This document shows positions 14,956 to 17,531 of a stretch of DNA of 17,531 nucleotides, piece after piece; position 1 is the stretch's first letter; the number at the start of each line of letters is the position of its first letter. The notes below the pieces were generated by a model. It saw nothing but the letters and a program-made list of their open reading frames with translations. It did not search any database and was not told where the DNA came from. A program made the position numbers and the translations under genes. Origin of the DNA: Oligoflexales bacterium (GTDB taxonomy: Bacteria > Bdellovibrionota_B > Oligoflexia > Oligoflexales > CACXFL01); the NCBI GenBank assembly GCA_028282865.1, contig JANQHA010000499.1, positions 1-17,531 of the forward strand, written 5' to 3'.

Positions 14956-15852
14956 CTACCGATTCAATGTCAACCTAACCCCTGTCTCAATATCTTCAAA
15001 TGAGCCATCTTCTTTAAAGACTCGGAAGTCATAGGTGCCGGGCTTAAGGTGCCGAAATTCAAAAGAGTTGTTTATCACAGGCCGCCTTTCGAAGGCATTG
15101 TCACACTTCTTGGTCTCATCCTTAACGACATCATCAGCCGAGCTAAACTCCGGTCTAGTAAATGCTTTAAAGCCTGAAGGTGGTGTTAATCTTTTCTTAA
15201 AGCGCTTTGCAATTCTGCCCATCCGCTTTGGAGGGGCAATAGCGTCATATAAATACGCACACACGACCTCACCCTCGTCAAAATTTACTGTAGACGAGTA
15301 AGAGACGCCAAACTTACGTCGCTGAGCTCCAGCCCTCGGCTTAAAGATAAATCCATCACCTGACTCGCTCAATGAATTTGATAGATCAAGCGAAACTACA
15401 ATTTCCTCACTCTGACCCTCTTCAATTTCATAATTACCTGAAATATAGATCGCTTTGCTACCAGAGTCTTCAAACCTAACTGGTTTCTCGTTTGATCCAT
15501 CTGGCTTGTATTTAAAAGGATTACTATCCTTAACAATGATGACTATGTTGTTATAGGTGCCAGGAATGACTTCACTAGTCGTTGCAAACTCGATTGTTTC
15601 ATTCCTAAGGATATTAATTGACTCGTGGGTTGGTTTTAAGGTCATGGATAAGTTTGAATTATCTGCATCATTGTACAAAATGACACTATCAATAAAGATT
15701 TCGAAGCTACCGCTACTTACTAGGCCCAAGGAACTACCATTACCGTCCCAGCTTATCTTAAGATCGCCAGTCACTCCGTTAGGGTTTCCAGCCTCTATGA
15801 CGCAACCGGTCAAAAGCAAAATAGAGATCAACTTAATTAGAGCATTAATCAT
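14956..15852 (-). CDS. Lipoprotein, possibly DUF4382-like, downstream of a TIGR02147 protein
   Basis: 298 residues from the ATG at 15852, preferred to an in-frame ATG at 15918 because AAGGA lies 9 bases before it and MINALIKLISILLLTGC is then a classic lipoprotein signal (Cys17, lipobox LTGC). Residues about 25-170 are beta-rich, with the FEIFIDSVILY...SINILR...VIPGTYNNIVIIV pattern seen in DUF4382-type extracellular domains. The last 40 residues (FEFRHLKPGTYDFRVF) look like a carboxypeptidase-regulatory-like or Cna-B-like strand pair. A basic stretch (KRMGRIAKRFKKR) lies between. The start overlaps the stop of the TIGR02147 gene by 8 nt, so the two are one transcript. Lipidation is well supported; the domain assignments are tentative and the function is unknown. 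Confidence 0.75.
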   Translation of the reverse strand: MINALIKLISILLLTGCVIEAGNPNGVTGDLKISWDGNGSSLGLVSSGSFEIFIDSVILYNDADNSNLSMTLKPTHESINILRNETIEFATTSEVIPGTYNNIVIIVKDSNPFKYKPDGSNEKPVRFEDSGSKAIYISGNYEIEEGQSEEIVVSLDLSNSLSESGDGFIFKPRAGAQRRKFGVSYSSTVNFDEGEVVCAYLYDAIAPPKRMGRIAKRFKKRLTPPSGFKAFTRPEFSSADDVVKDETKKCDNAFERRPVINNSFEFRHLKPGTYDFRVFKEDGSFEDIETGVRLTLNR

Positions 15853-16714
15853 CTTGGTTTTCCTTAGTTTGAGCAATCGGGAACAATTGCATGTTAATTT
15901 GAACAATCTCATTGGCACCTTCTACTTCGTTTGCTAGCTGTATCATTCGTTTTCTAAGACTTATGATATCCTGTTTAAACTGCTGCCTTAGGCTAGTAGT
16001 AATTGCCATAGTCGTCGCACTTATTTCTCGCTTACTAGCCTCTACATCATTGATAGACTGCTTAGCAACATCTAACATCTGCTGGTGATAGCTAACCATC
16101 GCCATACCGTAGGCCTCATTACCAGTAGAAATCGTCGCCTCGGTCGGAAAAAGACGGTTCAGCTTCTGATCCATTTTTAAATAGCCTAGGTCGGTGAGTA
16201 GCTTCAAAGATCGTTTTATCTGTGGCACACTGACTTTGGGATTAATGGTCTTATTTAGCCATTGGGGGTCGTCGGATGCATCTGGTAATCTCAGTAATTC
16301 TAGAATCGCGGCGTTGTACCAATCAGCAAAAAATTCCAACTGGTTTTTACTCAGAGTAGTCGGCAATACCTCGGACTTAAGTGACATCATCTCATTGAAT
16401 GCCTGCTCTCTATCTTTGGTCGAGCGTGATCTTTGATAAGTGACTAGAGCAGAGAAATACTTACGTTGCTTACCAGTCAGTTTGAATGATTCAATAATCT
16501 TATTACCAGCCTTCTCAGTAAGGTCACGCTTACCTGAAACAATTAAATGGGCGTTGCTTGATCCGAGCTCTAGGTCATTTGAGAACTTAGTATATGAATA
16601 CGAAGGATCCGATGACTTGGCGGCCACATACACTGCTGCCAGCCACGTCCGGTAATCCGTATGATCGGTTACTGGAATGCTTTTAGCGATTGTTTTGAGT
16701 AGTGCCTTTGACAT
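15845..16714 (-). CDS. TIGR02147 family protein
   Basis: 289 residues. The N-terminal DYRTWL...YSYTKFSNDLELGSSNAHLIVSGKRDLTEKAGNKI has the HTH-like opening of TIGR02147 proteins. The middle EFFADWYNAAILELLRLPDASDDPQWLNKTI and NRLFPTEATISTGNEAYGMAMVSYHQQMLDVAKQSI follow the family's DUF4423-like C-terminal domain, here ending in a long helix. The family is abundant in Fibrobacter and Bdellovibrionota-type genomes and is thought to be regulatory, but no member's function is firmly known to me. It overlaps the lipoprotein gene by 8 nt, so it may regulate, or be coupled to, that envelope protein. No signal peptide is present, so it is cytoplasmic. Family assignment is good; role is open. Confidence 0.85.
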   Translation of the reverse strand: MSKALLKTIAKSIPVTDHTDYRTWLAAVYVAAKSSDPSYSYTKFSNDLELGSSNAHLIVSGKRDLTEKAGNKIIESFKLTGKQRKYFSALVTYQRSRSTKDREQAFNEMMSLKSEVLPTTLSKNQLEFFADWYNAAILELLRLPDASDDPQWLNKTINPKVSVPQIKRSLKLLTDLGYLKMDQKLNRLFPTEATISTGNEAYGMAMVSYHQQMLDVAKQSINDVEASKREISATTMAITTSLRQQFKQDIISLRKRMIQLANEVEGANEIVQINMQLFPIAQTKENQDD

Positions 16715-16975
16715 CTATAACTTCACCCCACCTTTCTTAGTAGAGTTATCGGTATAATGAGAGAAATCTTGAGTTCTTTTTGAAATTTCTAAAAAATTTT
16801 TAAATACAAGAAATTTTATACTCAAAAAAAGTATTATTTTCAGAAAAAAATATATATAATACATTGTTTTTATTAATAAAAAAATAAAATTAAAGTTTTC
16901 AGAAAAATGACCGATAAGAGATTTATTGCCACTCACAAAAACGGCTAAAATTTAACAAACTGAAGGAGAAAAAGT
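16715..16975. other. Very AT-rich divergent intergenic region
   Basis: 261 bases between the TIGR02147 gene (minus) and a lipoprotein gene (plus). 16775-16905 is almost pure A/T with long A and T runs, which would give curved DNA. Many sequences resemble -10 boxes, for example TATAAT at 16855-16860, but no pair with a good -35 stands out, so I cannot place a promoter. A 73-codon minus-strand open frame here is low-complexity and is not taken as a gene. Confidence 0.4.
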
Positions 16976-17531
16976 ATGAAATTGAAAGTATTAGTAATGT
17001 TAGGCTATTTGGGAACTACTGCAGCAAGCTGCGGAATTGAAATACCTCAAGCTGAGCAAAATATTGGAGAGTTAGACTCTGCAGAGACATCAGAAAATGA
17101 TGGCTACCTACTCGGCGAAGAAGTAGACGCAGCAGATAATGAATACAATGAGCATGAGCCAGTATTGTCAGAGGAAGCAAAAGCGGTTATCGGTGCCATA
17201 AGATCACTAGCTAAAACTCAGCGCCTAGCTGTGGCTGATTGTGCTGGCTTTGGCGAGGAAGTTAGGACTCTTGAAGCGAAGAAAGACGAACTTAAAGAGG
17301 CGGGCAAATCTAGAAGCGAAATCAGATCAGAATTAAGTGAGGATCACAAAGCACTTCGAGATCTTGCCCAGTCAAATAGAGATGCTATCAAAACTTGTCG
17401 AGAGCAAAACCAAGATTCTGAGTCGATCTTAGCAATCCGTGAAATCGTTCAAGCATGCTGGAATCTACCTGAAGGTTCTGAGTCCTACTTCGGTCAACAA
17501 CGATTCCATAGAAAAGGTCGTTTCGGCAAAC
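16976..17531 (+). CDS. Lipoprotein with helical charged region (N-terminal part, runs off the right edge)
   Basis: 185 codons visible, open to the window edge. AAGGAG (16963-16968) lies 7 bases before the ATG. MKLKVLVMLGYLGTTAASC is a short lipoprotein signal with Cys19 lipidated; the next residue is Gly, not Asp, which fits sorting to the outer membrane. An acidic linker (about 25-65) is followed by a charged, helix-forming stretch (about 65-160: EEVRTLEAKKDELKEAG and onward) with Cys89, Cys141 and Cys161, then a basic, aromatic segment. No named domain is recognised. It is divergent from the TIGR02147/lipoprotein pair across an AT-rich gap and may share its regulation. The rest of the protein is outside the window. 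Confidence 0.75.
   Translation, partial: MKLKVLVMLGYLGTTAASCGIEIPQAEQNIGELDSAETSENDGYLLGEEVDAADNEYNEHEPVLSEEAKAVIGAIRSLAKTQRLAVADCAGFGEEVRTLEAKKDELKEAGKSRSEIRSELSEDHKALRDLAQSNRDAIKTCREQNQDSESILAIREIVQACWNLPEGSESYFGQQRFHRKGRFGK

Noticed and set aside
15853..15918. A longer start (ATG at 15918) for the lipoprotein.
   Set aside because: It would lie deep inside the TIGR02147 gene and add a Cys-rich, basic segment before a complete lipoprotein signal. The ATG at 15852 has a good ribosome site.
16715..16936. A 73-codon minus-strand open frame before the TIGR02147 gene.
   Set aside because: It is composed of Phe/Ile/Lys-rich low-complexity sequence from an A/T tract and has no visible ribosome site; it is best seen as intergenic.

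Overview
The window is about 17.5 kb of moderately AT-rich, gene-dense bacterial DNA. It encodes a Gram-negative envelope (several lipoprotein signal peptides and a small C-terminally aromatic beta-barrel-like protein). A TIGR02147-type protein paired with a lipoprotein, and many two-component proteins, suggest the Oligoflexia/Bdellovibrionota side of the tree (for example a Pseudobacteriovorax-like organism). This placement is inference from gene content; there is no rRNA or marker gene here.

Layout. 1-4059, minus strand: a three-gene run, MBOAT O-acyltransferase -> SGNH-like partner -> exported eukaryotic-type Ser/Thr kinase. The kinase reading frame breaks near its C-terminus and continues in another frame. 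After it comes the start of a receiver protein that runs off the left edge. 4291-7822, plus strand: a small secreted beta-barrel-like protein, then an H-NOX haem sensor and a hybrid histidine kinase (HisKA-HATPase-pseudoreceiver-receiver-HPt) forming a probable nitric-oxide sensing operon. 7849-9267, minus: a trypsin-like serine protease lipoprotein. 9378-9497: a palindromic REP-like element with a 28-bp tandem duplication. 9523-12445: three more two-component proteins, namely a REC-wHTH-REC-HPt regulator (minus) and, divergent from it, a stand-alone receiver and a receiver fused to a PilZ-like domain. 12451-13611, minus: a histidine phosphatase and a small exported cysteine-containing protein. 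13780-14870, minus: an XRE-type HTH protein and a nucleotidyltransferase overlapping by 4 nt, with a perfect 13-bp inverted repeat at the start of the pair, consistent with an autoregulated toxin-antitoxin module. 14956-16714, minus: a TIGR02147 protein overlapping a lipoprotein by 8 nt. 16976-end, plus: the beginning of another lipoprotein.

How the parts may work together. The H-NOX protein lacks the distal tyrosine associated with O2 binding, so it is probably an NO sensor. The adjacent kinase has no sensory domain of its own and would be controlled by it. The kinase ends in an HPt domain, and four receiver-containing proteins (one partial) lie in the same window, so a local multi-branched phosphorelay is a reasonable hypothesis; possible outputs are transcription (wHTH) and a PilZ-like domain. 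The TA-like pair and the TIGR02147/lipoprotein pair are separate modules. No rRNA, convincing tRNA, CRISPR array or insertion sequence was found.
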